Virus record (IMG/VR): IMGVR_UViG_3300045999_002453
Location: 1-34,176 of that record
Length of the DNA: 34,176 nucleotides
DNA from: a virus
Reading direction: 5' to 3' (one strand)
Of this stretch, positions 5,944 through 12,999 are shown one piece after another. The translations under genes were made by a program, and so were the position numbers. How positions within the stretch are numbered: the stretch's first letter is position 1; each line of letters begins with the position of its first letter. The notes beneath the pieces were generated by a model, which was not told the origin of the DNA, searched no databases, and saw only the letters and a list, made by a program, of their open reading frames with translations.

Positions 5944-6108
5944 TTATTTTTGAGAATTTTTTATTTGCTCAATGAGTTCCGGGGTGTAAATCGCACACTT
6001 ATACCCCTTGCGTTGGTAGTGCTTTATCGTCCGTTCCACTTCTTCGGGCGGTACGGGATAATAGTTAACATTATTTGCAGCATTCCAATAAACCAGCGTT
6101 ACATACAT
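5944..6108 (-). CDS. Hypothetical small protein (54 aa)
   Basis: A 54-residue frame starting MYVTLVYWNAANN and ending IEQIKNSQK, with the sequence YPVPPEEVERTIKHYQRKGYKCAIYTP. It looks like a small folded alpha/beta protein. It overlaps the upstream gene by 10 nt, and its last base pairs touch the -33 element of the promoter at 5913-5943. No family recognised. Confidence 0.65.
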   Translation of the reverse strand: MYVTLVYWNAANNVNYYPVPPEEVERTIKHYQRKGYKCAIYTPELIEQIKNSQK

Positions 6109-6302
6109 TGCGGTTCTGCAACAATTTCAAATGCCGTATCAATTACAAGTTGATGCTTTGCCGGGAGATACTTGCTGTCGTTTTTCAGCGCATCGAATAT
6201 CGTCTTGCGGCTAACCTTCCCTGCAAGTTGTTTGACCAGCATCTCGGTGTCGCCCTTCGCCCGGTGCTTTATGAAGTGTTTTTGCTTTTGCGAGTAGGTC
6301 AT
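6099..6302 (-). CDS. Small putative helix-turn-helix DNA-binding protein (67 aa)
   Basis: The core LAGKVSRKTIFDALKNDSKYLPAKHQLVIDTAFEIV has the layout of a short HTH (recognition helix SRKTIFDAL) followed by a dimerisation helix, similar to small phage regulators. It lies in the middle of the early chain and overlaps its neighbours by 4 and 10 nt. It could act as an early regulator; the assignment is by pattern only. Confidence 0.5.
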   Translation of the reverse strand: MTYSQKQKHFIKHRAKGDTEMLVKQLAGKVSRKTIFDALKNDSKYLPAKHQLVIDTAFEIVAEPQCM

Positions 6303-6550
6303 AATTCTTCAATCTCCTTTTTTACTTGTTGCCAATAATAATGTTCAGTATATTGGCTAATGGAATTATTAGTGCTTTCTGTATAAACTATTTTAGTTAA
6401 TGAACTTATTGCTATTATTCCATCAACTGCAATCAATGCGCATTCTTTGGCATGAAAAACATTTGTATAATATCCATCACCTCTTTCTTCTGTCCTAATT
6501 GCATAACAAAATTTATTAAACAATTCCTTTGCTTTATCTTTCGGTGTCAT
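6299..6550 (-). CDS. MTPK-family small protein, copy 2 (83 aa)
   Basis: Paralogue of 4508-4756: shared start MTPK-x-KA, shared core KECALIAVDGII and shared end YWQQVKKEIEEL. The middle (VYTESTNNSISQYTEHY) is unrelated, suggesting a variable surface between two conserved helices. Codon use here is more A+T-rich than in the replication genes. Function unknown. Confidence 0.75.
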   Translation of the reverse strand: MTPKDKAKELFNKFCYAIRTEERGDGYYTNVFHAKECALIAVDGIIAISSLTKIVYTESTNNSISQYTEHYYWQQVKKEIEEL

Positions 6551-6780
6551 AGTTCTTCAATCAATCGTTTCAAATACCATTCTGCTTTTTCCAAATCAGT
6601 TTTGCCCCCCTTGTTTTCGTAACGCCAAAGGTACTTAATGACATTACCCCTGAGATAGCCTTGAAATTGCTGCTCGGTCATTGCGGCTTTGATTGCTTCG
6701 ATGCACTCAATGGGCGTGTCTTTGTAGTGGGCAGGGTTAACCAAATCCTTTGTCGGTGCTTTCCAGTCGAAGTTGCTCAT
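6547..6780 (-). CDS. DUF3310 family protein (77 aa)
   Basis: The pattern NPAHYKDTPIECIEAI, then GYLRGNVIKYLWRYENKGG, then DLEKAEWYLKRL is the full signature of DUF3310, a small family found in many phages and sometimes labelled as nucleotide kinase-like without experimental support. Length is normal for the family. It shares an overlapping base with the upstream SSB-like gene, so they are co-transcribed. Confidence 0.85.
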   Translation of the reverse strand: MSNFDWKAPTKDLVNPAHYKDTPIECIEAIKAAMTEQQFQGYLRGNVIKYLWRYENKGGKTDLEKAEWYLKRLIEEL

Positions 6781-7061
6781 TAGAAGGGGAGGTCAAGATT
6801 GTCAAAATTTGAACTTGGTTTCGTTTCGCTAACCTCTTTGTTAGTTACACTTTTGTAAGCCTTCGCACCGCCCACATAGGTAGTTGGCTTCTTCGCCTCT
6901 CGTTCTTCTTTGCTTTGGCTCAGGGCGATGTAGTGGGTTTCACCAAATTTGCCCTCAGATTTGCGTTCGCTGCAAACCAATTTGATGTACTTCTTGCCAT
7001 TTTTGGCGGTCGTGATTGCCTCGCTGGGCAGGTCGGATAAACAGATGTCGAGTATTAACAT
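6780..7061 (-). CDS. SSB-like protein with acidic C-terminal tip (93 aa)
   Basis: A short beta-rich N-terminal part (MLILDICLSDLPSE, KYIKLVCSERK, THYIALSQSKEE) leads to a disordered Thr/Ser/Lys linker and ends NFDNLDLPF. The last residues strongly resemble the acidic D-x-(D/L)-(I/L)-P-F tip by which bacterial SSB recruits partner proteins. At 93 residues it is shorter than a usual SSB and the OB fold is not certain. The -7 box of its promoter lies only 4 nt before the ATG, implying a leaderless transcript. Confidence 0.65.
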   Translation of the reverse strand: MLILDICLSDLPSEAITTAKNGKKYIKLVCSERKSEGKFGETHYIALSQSKEEREAKKPTTYVGGAKAYKSVTNKEVSETKPSSNFDNLDLPF

Positions 7062-7065
7062 GGTG

Positions 7066-7098
7066 CAAATATAGAAAATTAAACTTAAAACATACGCA
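7066..7098 (-). promoter_or_regulatory. Promoter with strong -7 box upstream of the SSB-like gene
   Basis: Minus-strand TATATTTG at 7073-7066 matches TAnnTTTG exactly. A TTG lies 22 nt upstream (7098-7096), slightly further than usual. The box is 4 nt from the start codon at 7061. It overlaps the end of the upstream methyltransferase gene. Confidence 0.65.
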
Positions 7099-7711
7099 AC
7101 TGGGCTGCAAAATCTTTGTATCTTTTTTCTGCTGCTGCAAAATAATCGAGGTCAAGTTCGCAACCTATAAAATCAAGTCCGGCTTTGTGTGCGGAAATTC
7201 TGATACTGCCACTTCCCAAATGGGTGTCAAGTATCTTATCCCCCTGCTTTGCGTAGTTCTTAAATATCCAATCGTAAAGTGCAACGGGTTTTTGTGTTGG
7301 GTGTATTCTTTTTTCTTCTAAGTAGTTAGTTTGAATTGGAATAGCAACTTTTTTTAAAGAACAATCAAAAGAAGTCCAAGCCAACTCACCAGCAGAAAAA
7401 GGCACATCACCCGTAATTACTTTATCCCAAAAAATCCAACCTGTTTTATTTGTAAGGTTATCTATAAAATTATTTGCACCCCAAATGATTTGATTTTTTG
7501 AAACCCTAAATAGTTCAATAAAATATTCTTCATTCGGGCTTTCTTTATCCCAATCTTTACTTTGGTGCTTTCTTTTTTGACCCTTCCTTACACCCATATT
7601 CATATTTACATTTATACCATAAGGCGGGTCAACTACTGCCAAATCAAAATACTTATCAGGGTAGCGTGCCATTAAAGTCATGCAATCCTCATTGTAAACT
7701 TCACTTATCAT
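7085..7711 (-). CDS. DNA methyltransferase (N6-adenine or N4-cytosine), 208 aa
   Basis: The catalytic motif VVDPPYGI lies near residue 27, the HPTQKPVALYDW element is near 140, and the SAM-binding motif ILDTHLGSGSIRISA follows, so the order (catalytic first) is that of the beta class. It modifies DNA bases using SAM; the target site is not predictable. No restriction partner is present, which suggests protection of phage DNA. It overlaps the DnaA-like gene by 4 nt. Its middle is more A+T-rich than its flanks. It is one of three DNA methyltransferases in this genome, alongside those at 10958 and 14716. Confidence 0.88.
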   Translation of the reverse strand: MISEVYNEDCMTLMARYPDKYFDLAVVDPPYGINVNMNMGVRKGQKRKHQSKDWDKESPNEEYFIELFRVSKNQIIWGANNFIDNLTNKTGWIFWDKVITGDVPFSAGELAWTSFDCSLKKVAIPIQTNYLEEKRIHPTQKPVALYDWIFKNYAKQGDKILDTHLGSGSIRISAHKAGLDFIGCELDLDYFAAAEKRYKDFAAQLRMF

Positions 7712-8193
7712 TTCAGTTTATTTATCAACGCCTCGTTTATTTGATTAAATTTTCGGCAGTATTCCCGTTCCACATGGCATAGGTCGTCAACTTTTCGGCA
7801 GGCGTGAATGACAGTGCTGTGGTCTCGCTGCGCTATGTTGGCAATTTTTGTCAAACTCAGGCCGGAATATTGATACATCAACTTAAACCATATATGCCTC
7901 AGGTTCACAACTTCGCCCTTTCTTGACCTTGATGCTATCATCGTGGGTAAAAAGTACGGGAAAACGCCCCCGATAGCCTCCTCGATAAACTCTTGCATTG
8001 AAGGTTGTTTGTTTTTTTCGCCCAGCATTGTTTTGAGGTAGTCTATATCCCGATGCATTGCCTCAATGCAAAGTTTCAATTCGTCAACTTCTTCGTTTTT
8101 ACGGCTGTAACGGGCAGCCATTGTTTGCCAATACTTCACCTCTTTTTTTAGGCGGTAAATCGTGGCGGTTTGGTTTTCATTTATTGTGTTCAT
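7708..8193 (-). CDS. DnaA domain IV-like DNA-binding protein (161 aa)
   Basis: I chose the ATG at 8193 (MNTINENQ), which overlaps the helicase stop; the track-length form would begin inside the helicase gene. Residues 1-70 are a coiled-coil-like helical region. The C-terminal half, IWFKLMYQYSGLSLTKIANI followed by RDHSTVIHACRKV, matches the DnaA domain IV helix-turn-helix and its DHSTV signature, which binds DnaA boxes. There is no AAA+ ATPase domain. It may bind the phage origin or interfere with host DnaA. It sits between primase-helicase and methyltransferase in the replication chain. Confidence 0.85.
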   Translation of the reverse strand: MNTINENQTATIYRLKKEVKYWQTMAARYSRKNEEVDELKLCIEAMHRDIDYLKTMLGEKNKQPSMQEFIEEAIGGVFPYFLPTMIASRSRKGEVVNLRHIWFKLMYQYSGLSLTKIANIAQRDHSTVIHACRKVDDLCHVEREYCRKFNQINEALINKLK

Positions 8194-9809
8194 ACATATA
8201 GTCCGGTTGGTATGTGATAATTGAATTCGCACATTCCGACTTCACCCCAGTGCGAGAACTTAACCTTCTGCACATGGATTTCGACCGTGTTGTTTTTAAA
8301 ATTCCGATAAACGGTTATGCCATTGTCGGTCTTGTTAAAGAAATTAGCACTCCCTGCGATGTCGTAAAGTGTCGGTATGTGGTAACTGCTATCTTCATTT
8401 TTTTGGATTTTGCGTGGGTGCGCCACGAGAAAGCAATGCACATTGTATTTCTCGCAAAAGTTCACAATCTTATCAAGGCTTTGCCCGATGTATTTAGTTT
8501 CGCTTTCGGTATATTGGTGTTCTAATTTGTTCCAAGCATCTATCACAAACCAGTCAATGTTATGTCGGTTTTTGAGTTCGGCAACCTTGGCGAAGATGCT
8601 GTCAAGTGTGTTATCCTTTTCGGGCTTAATGAAGAAGATATGCTTTTCAAGTTCAATGACAGCGTCAAAGACTTCCTCTTGGCTCATTCGGTCGCGCCCC
8701 ATAAAAGGCCGCTGGGTAATCTTACGCATCAGTTTGCTAATATGCAGTTCAGTCGGTCGGTTTTCGGGGCTGTAAAACCCACCTTTCCACCCGTGTTTAA
8801 TCATTAACTTCATCAGCACAAAGTCCAAGAAGTCAGATTTGCCGTGTCCGGGTACGCCCGTAATCGTGGTCAGGTAGCCCTTGTGAAAAGAAAGCATTTT
8901 ATCAAACTTGTCAACCCCGGTTTTCGCCCCGGCAGGTAGGCCGAAGTTGTAAAGGTTTTCTATTTCGGTCAAAAAGTCCGTTACCTTAAACACGCCCAGC
9001 ATCGGAAACTCCGTGAAATTGTGGCTGGCTTCGCGCAGTGCAATCGCACCATTCAGCAGCAGGTATTCGTTGGCATCTTTGCACTCGGGATATACGATGT
9101 AATTACATTTGTCCTTGCCGAACCTGTCCGCAATCGCATTGCGTAGGTCAATGCCGGGTGCATCGTTATCAACTGCAATGTGTATTTTTTCGATGTGGTC
9201 AAAGCCGGGCATGAAGCGGTCGAAAAAAGTGAGGTTCGGTTGCGCGCCGTTTGGCACACTGATTACATTCTCAATCCCGGCTTCAATCAATGCGAGTGCA
9301 TCCATTTCGCCCTCCACAATCCAAACCTCGGTAGCGTTGGTAAGGCAGTCGATGTTGTACGGAATAAGTTCTGCGCCTTTGTGCATCTTAAAATGTTTTG
9401 CGCCATCCCGGTACTTCACATTCTTTAACTGCCCAGACTCGAAGTAATTAAAACAGATGCAGTTTACTTCCTTGTTGAGCTGTGGCATGAATTCAATTTG
9501 CTCACTGATCTGCATTTTATTCAGTGTGGCAGCGGTGATCCGGCGGCCTTCAAACCATTTTAAAACCTTGTCGCTTAGTGCTGTGTTGTTTTGCCAAACG
9601 GGAACTTCATATTTGACTACCTCGGGGCGGTCAATAATTCCACCCTTCCACCCGCAATGATGACATATCCAAGCCTTTTTGTCAAGGTTAACGGATAGGC
9701 AGCGGTCGGTTTTCTTTTTACGGGTGTGGCTACACTGAGGACAGAGTGTTTGAACTTCACCTGCCGTTTTGCCGGAAGGAATTTCGATGTTGTAAAACGA
9801 ATAACTCAT
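8190..9809 (-). CDS. TOPRIM primase-helicase, T7 gp4-like (539 aa)
   Basis: A zinc ribbon (C23, C26, C49, C52) is followed by a TOPRIM domain with WIVEGEMDAL (E166) and VDNDAPG (D213, D215), then a RecA-type DnaB helicase domain with Walker A GVPGHGKS (318-325) and the WFVIDAWNKLEH Walker B region. Such proteins unwind the fork and, if the primase is active, lay down RNA primers. Full zinc, TOPRIM and helicase parts are present and length is normal. It overlaps its upstream initiator-like neighbour by 4 nt and the DnaA-like gene downstream by 4 nt. Confidence 0.93.
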   Translation of the reverse strand: MSYSFYNIEIPSGKTAGEVQTLCPQCSHTRKKKTDRCLSVNLDKKAWICHHCGWKGGIIDRPEVVKYEVPVWQNNTALSDKVLKWFEGRRITAATLNKMQISEQIEFMPQLNKEVNCICFNYFESGQLKNVKYRDGAKHFKMHKGAELIPYNIDCLTNATEVWIVEGEMDALALIEAGIENVISVPNGAQPNLTFFDRFMPGFDHIEKIHIAVDNDAPGIDLRNAIADRFGKDKCNYIVYPECKDANEYLLLNGAIALREASHNFTEFPMLGVFKVTDFLTEIENLYNFGLPAGAKTGVDKFDKMLSFHKGYLTTITGVPGHGKSDFLDFVLMKLMIKHGWKGGFYSPENRPTELHISKLMRKITQRPFMGRDRMSQEEVFDAVIELEKHIFFIKPEKDNTLDSIFAKVAELKNRHNIDWFVIDAWNKLEHQYTESETKYIGQSLDKIVNFCEKYNVHCFLVAHPRKIQKNEDSSYHIPTLYDIAGSANFFNKTDNGITVYRNFKNNTVEIHVQKVKFSHWGEVGMCEFNYHIPTGLYV

Positions 9810-10618
9810 AACACTACGCCCCCGTAATCTTTGTGTTCCGGCTCCCGTATCTGCAAATCAAGTATATCGGTTGTTTTCAGCACTTCGATTTGTTCAGCGG
9901 TCATGCTTTCGGCCAGCCGTTCAAGTTTGCCGTCTTCTTTTTTGACTGCCCAGAAAACAAGATATTTTTTTTCTACTGCCTGATTTGGTTTAGTTGCCAT
10001 AGGTTTTAAGAATGGAATGGTGTTGGTTAGTTTGGTTTTCCAGTTCTTAATTTTCTTGCCGTGTCCGTCTATCCAGCCTGCCTCAACCCATTGATTGTAC
10101 TTTGCCTCAATGGAGTATCTGTAATTTGGCTGTAAATCTTTCATTCCATACTCACAAAATTCTTCAAGGGTAGGTATATTATTCTCTTTATTCTTTTCAT
10201 TCTTTTCATTCTTTACATTCTTGTTAGTGTCCGTTTGGTTTATCGTTTGATGTCCGTTTGCATTATCGTTTGCTTTGCTATTTGCTTTATCGTTTGCCTG
10301 ATAGTCATCGTACTTACATATTGATATTAAGGTAGTTACATTGTTTTTTTGCCTTACTATCATGCCGTCTTTTTCAAGATGTTTTAAAAACCTTTCAACC
10401 TTACCTCTTGACCATTGCCACCTCTTCGCCAATGTTTCCGCATCATAGCCAATTTGACCGCGTACAATATCTACTCTAATGCCTCTTTTAAAAAAGAAGT
10501 TGTCGCTGCTGTTTGCTAATAACAAAAGGTCAATCCAAGCGTGTGTTCGATTGAACGGCTCAGAAGTGTATAATGGGTTGTCCATTATGCATCGATGTAA
10601 TTTAACCCAGCCTGCCAT
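9806..10618 (-). CDS. Winged-helix replication initiator, DnaD/O-like (270 aa)
   Basis: The N-terminal 100 residues (AGWVKLHRCIMDNPLY, LAKRWQWSRGKVERFLKHLEKDGMI) form the winged helix seen in phage initiator and DnaD-type helicase loaders. A low-complexity Asn/Lys linker with four-residue repeats KAND, KANS, KAND, NANG leads to a C-terminal domain with YNQWVEAGW, related to the part that loads helicase. It lies directly upstream of the primase-helicase, the normal place for a loader. The DNA encoding the linker carries iteron-like repeats, as in the lambda O gene, where the origin lies inside the initiator gene. Confidence 0.8.
   Translation of the reverse strand: MAGWVKLHRCIMDNPLYTSEPFNRTHAWIDLLLLANSSDNFFFKRGIRVDIVRGQIGYDAETLAKRWQWSRGKVERFLKHLEKDGMIVRQKNNVTTLISICKYDDYQANDKANSKANDNANGHQTINQTDTNKNVKNEKNEKNKENNIPTLEEFCEYGMKDLQPNYRYSIEAKYNQWVEAGWIDGHGKKIKNWKTKLTNTIPFLKPMATKPNQAVEKKYLVFWAVKKEDGKLERLAESMTAEQIEVLKTTDILDLQIREPEHKDYGGVVL
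10188..10296. other. Candidate replication origin: iterons plus A+T-rich strand-asymmetric repeats
   Basis: CGTTTG occurs at 10232, 10244, 10255, 10267 and 10291, with a degenerate TATTTG at 10279, giving 11-12 bp spacing close to one helical turn. Next to them, at 10188-10222, a 9-bp unit (ATTCTTTTC and variants) is repeated four times, making an A+T-rich, pyrimidine-only-strand tract. Iterons beside an A+T-rich tract within an initiator gene is the architecture of the lambda origin. The caveat is that 12-bp and 9-bp repeats also encode simple 4- and 3-residue protein repeats. Confidence 0.5.
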
Positions 10619-10889
10619 GTCGTTGTAAAATGTGTTTGTACCTGATGACCTGCAAATCTAAGGAAAGCCGTTTCATTTTGTAGGCTTCCTTTGGCATGGG
10701 CTTAATTTGTTGCCGTACTTCGAGCCGCCCAATTTCGGCAGCGAGTACATCGAGACACCTGTTGCAGATGTCAATGGGAATGTGTTTGAGTTGTTGCATA
10801 AAAAAAACACCCACACTTTCAAGAGTTGAACCCGGCCCCAAGATAGCCGCCTCTTTACTTGCGTGGGTGTTTAAATTATTCTTTTTCAT
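10602..10889 (-). CDS. Hypothetical early protein (95 aa)
   Basis: A basic helical protein; the middle contains CNRCLDVLAAEIGRLEVRQQ and the end is RYKHILQRHGRLG. A CxxC pair at residues 42-45 (CNRC) is present but alone does not make a zinc site. It overlaps the start of the initiator-like gene by 17 nt and has its own promoter (10936-10967) with a leader of about 45 nt. Family not recognised; the position suggests a role in replication start or its regulation. Confidence 0.65.
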   Translation of the reverse strand: MKKNNLNTHASKEAAILGPGSTLESVGVFFMQQLKHIPIDICNRCLDVLAAEIGRLEVRQQIKPMPKEAYKMKRLSLDLQVIRYKHILQRHGRLG

Positions 10890-10935
10890 TTGCTTGGTTT
10901 TTCGGCAGGGGGTTCAGTCCTGTTGTTCCGATGTG

Positions 10936-10967
10936 CAATTATATAATAGAAAATTCATTAAAACAAA
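10936..10967 (-). promoter_or_regulatory. Bacteroidota-type promoter for the replication genes
   Basis: On the minus strand TTTG (10967-10964), 20 nt, then TATAATTG (10943-10936), one mismatch from TAnnTTTG. It lies at the end of the upstream methyltransferase gene and about 46 nt before the ATG at 10889. Confidence 0.6.
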
Positions 10968-11725
10968 TTTGCCTGAATGTTTTTTAACATTTTTTCGTTG
11001 GCTTCCTTAAAAAAGTTTTTCTTAATCTCAAAGCCATATCCCTTTCGGAATGTTTGTGCCGCTGCCAATAATGTGCTGCCACTGCCAGCGCATGGGTCAA
11101 TAACAACTTCGCCCGGGTCTGTGAACAATTCGATAAGATGTTGCAATAATTTCACTGGTTTTTGCGTTGGGTGTATTTTTTCGCGTTCGGTATCGCGTGG
11201 GTAATCTATGCAGTTAAATACCATTTTGCCGTTATTGTTAAACTTTGGCAACTTATCCCGGTATAAAAGCAATCCATATTCGCAGTTACCAACCACACGC
11301 ATATTTGCTTTTAACACCTGAGCCGAAAAGTTTTTGCGAAAAACAAGGTTAATGTATCCCTTCAATCCATATTTTGGGGCTTTCTGTATCAATTCAAACT
11401 GCTGCTCAAATTCACAAAAAACAATCATGCAAGGGGCTTTCCCGGTTTCTTTTGGTTCTTTAACCAACATCGTAGAGCAAAAGTGTAAAAACTCGCTAAT
11501 TCTAAAATCTTTGTCGGTATCAAAAAACTCCTTTCCGGCCAGTTCACTTTCGCCATTTGCATTATCTCCGTCAACATACCAAGACGGGTTACTTCCGTAT
11601 GCGTTTTTGCCTATGTTATACGGAATGTCCGCAATAATTAGCTGCGCCTTTGGTATGCCATAGGTCTTGTAATTTTGGAAGTGGTCGTTAAAAAGACGAG
11701 GTTTAAAAATTTCTTTCTGTTTCAT
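10958..11725 (-). CDS. DNA methyltransferase with DIPY catalytic motif (255 aa)
   Basis: I chose ATG 11725 (MKQKEIFKPRLFN); earlier in-frame ATGs lie within the upstream gene. The catalytic motif reads ADIPYNIG rather than DPPY, followed by KNAYGSNPSWYVDGD, then the HPTQKP element, then VIDPCAGSGSTLLAA for SAM binding: a beta-class order for N6-adenine or N4-cytosine methylation. I recall the DIPYN variant from related phage enzymes, so it is probably active. It overlaps the RMF-like gene by 23 nt and ends where the next promoter begins. Confidence 0.85.
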   Translation of the reverse strand: MKQKEIFKPRLFNDHFQNYKTYGIPKAQLIIADIPYNIGKNAYGSNPSWYVDGDNANGESELAGKEFFDTDKDFRISEFLHFCSTMLVKEPKETGKAPCMIVFCEFEQQFELIQKAPKYGLKGYINLVFRKNFSAQVLKANMRVVGNCEYGLLLYRDKLPKFNNNGKMVFNCIDYPRDTEREKIHPTQKPVKLLQHLIELFTDPGEVVIDPCAGSGSTLLAAAQTFRKGYGFEIKKNFFKEANEKMLKNIQANLF

Positions 11726-11891
11726 ATTGCCATTGCTCATTAATTTGCCTAACTTCCATTTCCAAAGCCCATTGCCATCCCGTTTCCCATTGGTCATGTT
11801 CGTTGCTGCCCTGATTGTACGGGTTCAACCCTGAATGTTCGCCCTGCGAGAATAAACGCTGGGCTTCAAGTCCTTCCATTTCGTGTGTCAT
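11703..11891 (-). CDS. RMF/CrpP-like small protein (62 aa)
   Basis: The pattern EAQRLFSQGEHSGLNPY followed by W-x-x-GW-x-x-A (DQWETGWQWALEM) matches the A-x-x-x-G-x-x-x-G-x-NPY-x(n)-W-x-x-GW layout of the ribosome modulation factor/CrpP superfamily. RMF itself forms inactive ribosome dimers; the role of phage relatives is not established. It is the first gene of the leftward transcript, only 7 nt from a strong promoter -7 box, so it would be among the earliest products made and could act on host ribosomes. Confidence 0.7.
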   Translation of the reverse strand: MTHEMEGLEAQRLFSQGEHSGLNPYNQGSNEHDQWETGWQWALEMEVRQINEQWQYETERNF

Positions 11892-11898
11892 AGTGCTG

Positions 11899-11930
11899 CA
11901 AATGTAGTGTATAATTTTATATTGTGCAAA
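11899..11930 (-). promoter_or_regulatory. Main early leftward promoter, Bacteroidota type
   Basis: On the minus strand TTTG (11930-11927), 20 nt, then TACATTTG (11906-11899): both boxes match the consensus exactly. The -7 box ends 7 nt before the ATG at 11891, implying a very short or absent 5' leader. It sits in the divergent region between leftward early and rightward genes. Confidence 0.82.
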
Positions 11931-11983
11931 CTTTCTGAATAATTTTTTAAAAAAAGTTAGAAATAATCGACAAAACTTTGTGA

Positions 11984-12238
11984 GTGCAAAAGCACACGGC
12001 CATATATTTAAAATATTTCGGGTATGACAAGTCCGATTTTATTGGCTGCGAGTGCTGTGGAAGTAAAGCCGTAGACATTCACCACATCAAACCCCGTGGA
12101 ATGGGTGGCAGTAAGTTTGCCGACCGCATAGAAAACCTTATGGCATTGTGCCGGATTTGCCATACGAAGTACGAAGGAAACAAGCAGTGGACAGACTACC
12201 TGCAACAACGACACCAATTAAAACTTGACAAGGGATGA
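11984..12238 (+). CDS. HNH endonuclease (84 aa)
   Basis: Zinc-binding CECC near residue 22, the catalytic DIHHIKPRGMGG (D31, H33, H34), N51 in IENLMALC, and the second zinc pair C56/C59 with H60 form a complete small HNH nuclease. In tailed phages such HNH proteins often act with the terminase during DNA packaging. The start shown is GTG at 11984; no confident plus-strand promoter was found in the 92-nt divergent gap. Its end overlaps the sigma-like gene. Confidence 0.85.
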   Translation: MQKHTAIYLKYFGYDKSDFIGCECCGSKAVDIHHIKPRGMGGSKFADRIENLMALCRICHTKYEGNKQWTDYLQQRHQLKLDKG

Positions 12239-12761
12239 CATTCTTAACGACCTCGCCCGGTCCAGTTGGTTACGGGAAGCCTGCCAAAATATCGGGGGCG
12301 ACCTTGCCGACGACCTTTATCAGGAATTTTGGGTGGTCATTTGTTCAAAGTCGGATGAAGAAATCTGCAAAATTCATGCAGACGGCTTCCTCAAATGGTG
12401 GGCTATCCGCATTTTGGTTAGGCTGTATCACGGCAACGGAAAGCAGCGTTTTTACCGGGACTTTCGTAAGCCCAGCGAAACCCTGCCGGACGACATAGAA
12501 GGCGAAGATGATGAATACAACGAGGACGAATACCAACGGCAACTATCTGCACTCAACACCGCAAACGATATGTATTCCCGAGTGGCGAATGACCATGACC
12601 GGAGTGATTGGTATGTGGGTGTCTTGTGGGAGCAGTATGCCAAAGTCCGCAGCATTAAGCAGGTCGCCCGAGATAGCAAAATCAATTTCAGAGAAATCCA
12701 AAAAATAATACAAGCAATGAAAGACGAAATCAGGAGGCAATATGACAGACATAATAAGTAA
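12225..12761 (+). CDS. Sigma-70-like factor, candidate late transcription regulator (178 aa)
   Basis: Residues 22-60 (IGGDLADDLYQEFWVVIC, then FLKWWAIRILVRLY) resemble sigma region 2, where DAEDLxQExxL is typical. An acidic linker (EGEDDEYNEDEYQRQ) follows, and the C-terminus (IKQVARDSKINFREIQKIIQAMKDEIRRQ) resembles the region 4 helix-turn-helix. Similar divergent sigma-like proteins occur in Bacteroidota phages. The apparent start is TTG at 12225; an ATG nearby is in another frame. It could recognise the GGTACATTTA sites found near late gene starts, which is inference. Confidence 0.65.
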   Translation: MTRDDILNDLARSSWLREACQNIGGDLADDLYQEFWVVICSKSDEEICKIHADGFLKWWAIRILVRLYHGNGKQRFYRDFRKPSETLPDDIEGEDDEYNEDEYQRQLSALNTANDMYSRVANDHDRSDWYVGVLWEQYAKVRSIKQVARDSKINFREIQKIIQAMKDEIRRQYDRHNK

Positions 12762-12999
12762 ATCAATTCTGCTGGCATCGTTGGCCGTGTTAGCCAGCCG
12801 CTACTTCTTTCCCCCGATCATATCATTTTTGACCGGGAAGAACAGCTACTTCCGCAAATCAGTAAAGCCATTTGAATGCGCCTTCTGTTTGGCCTTTCAC
12901 ATAACAATTATTTATTATTCATATCGGGGTGAAATGTGGGGTGTAGTTGCTGCATCTTTTGCAGGTATAGTGGCAGCGTTAATTGACAAAAAGATATGA
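12742..12999 (+). CDS. Small membrane protein with CxxCxxFH motif (85 aa)
   Basis: Two membrane segments, about residues 8-30 and 52-80, flank KPFECAFCLAFH. The KPFxCxxCxxF(W/H) motif within a two-helix protein is recurrent in Bacteroidota phages and has no known function. The gene overlaps both neighbours (20 nt and ATGA). It may act in the host inner membrane during infection; no stronger statement is justified. Confidence 0.7.
   Translation: MTDIISKSILLASLAVLASRYFFPPIISFLTGKNSYFRKSVKPFECAFCLAFHITIIYYSYRGEMWGVVAASFAGIVAALIDKKI

Noticed and set aside
12235-12498. Plus-strand ATG frame starting next to the TTG of the sigma-like gene
   Set aside because: Its product has no sensible composition and it overlaps the sigma-like frame, which has conserved region 2 and 4 features.
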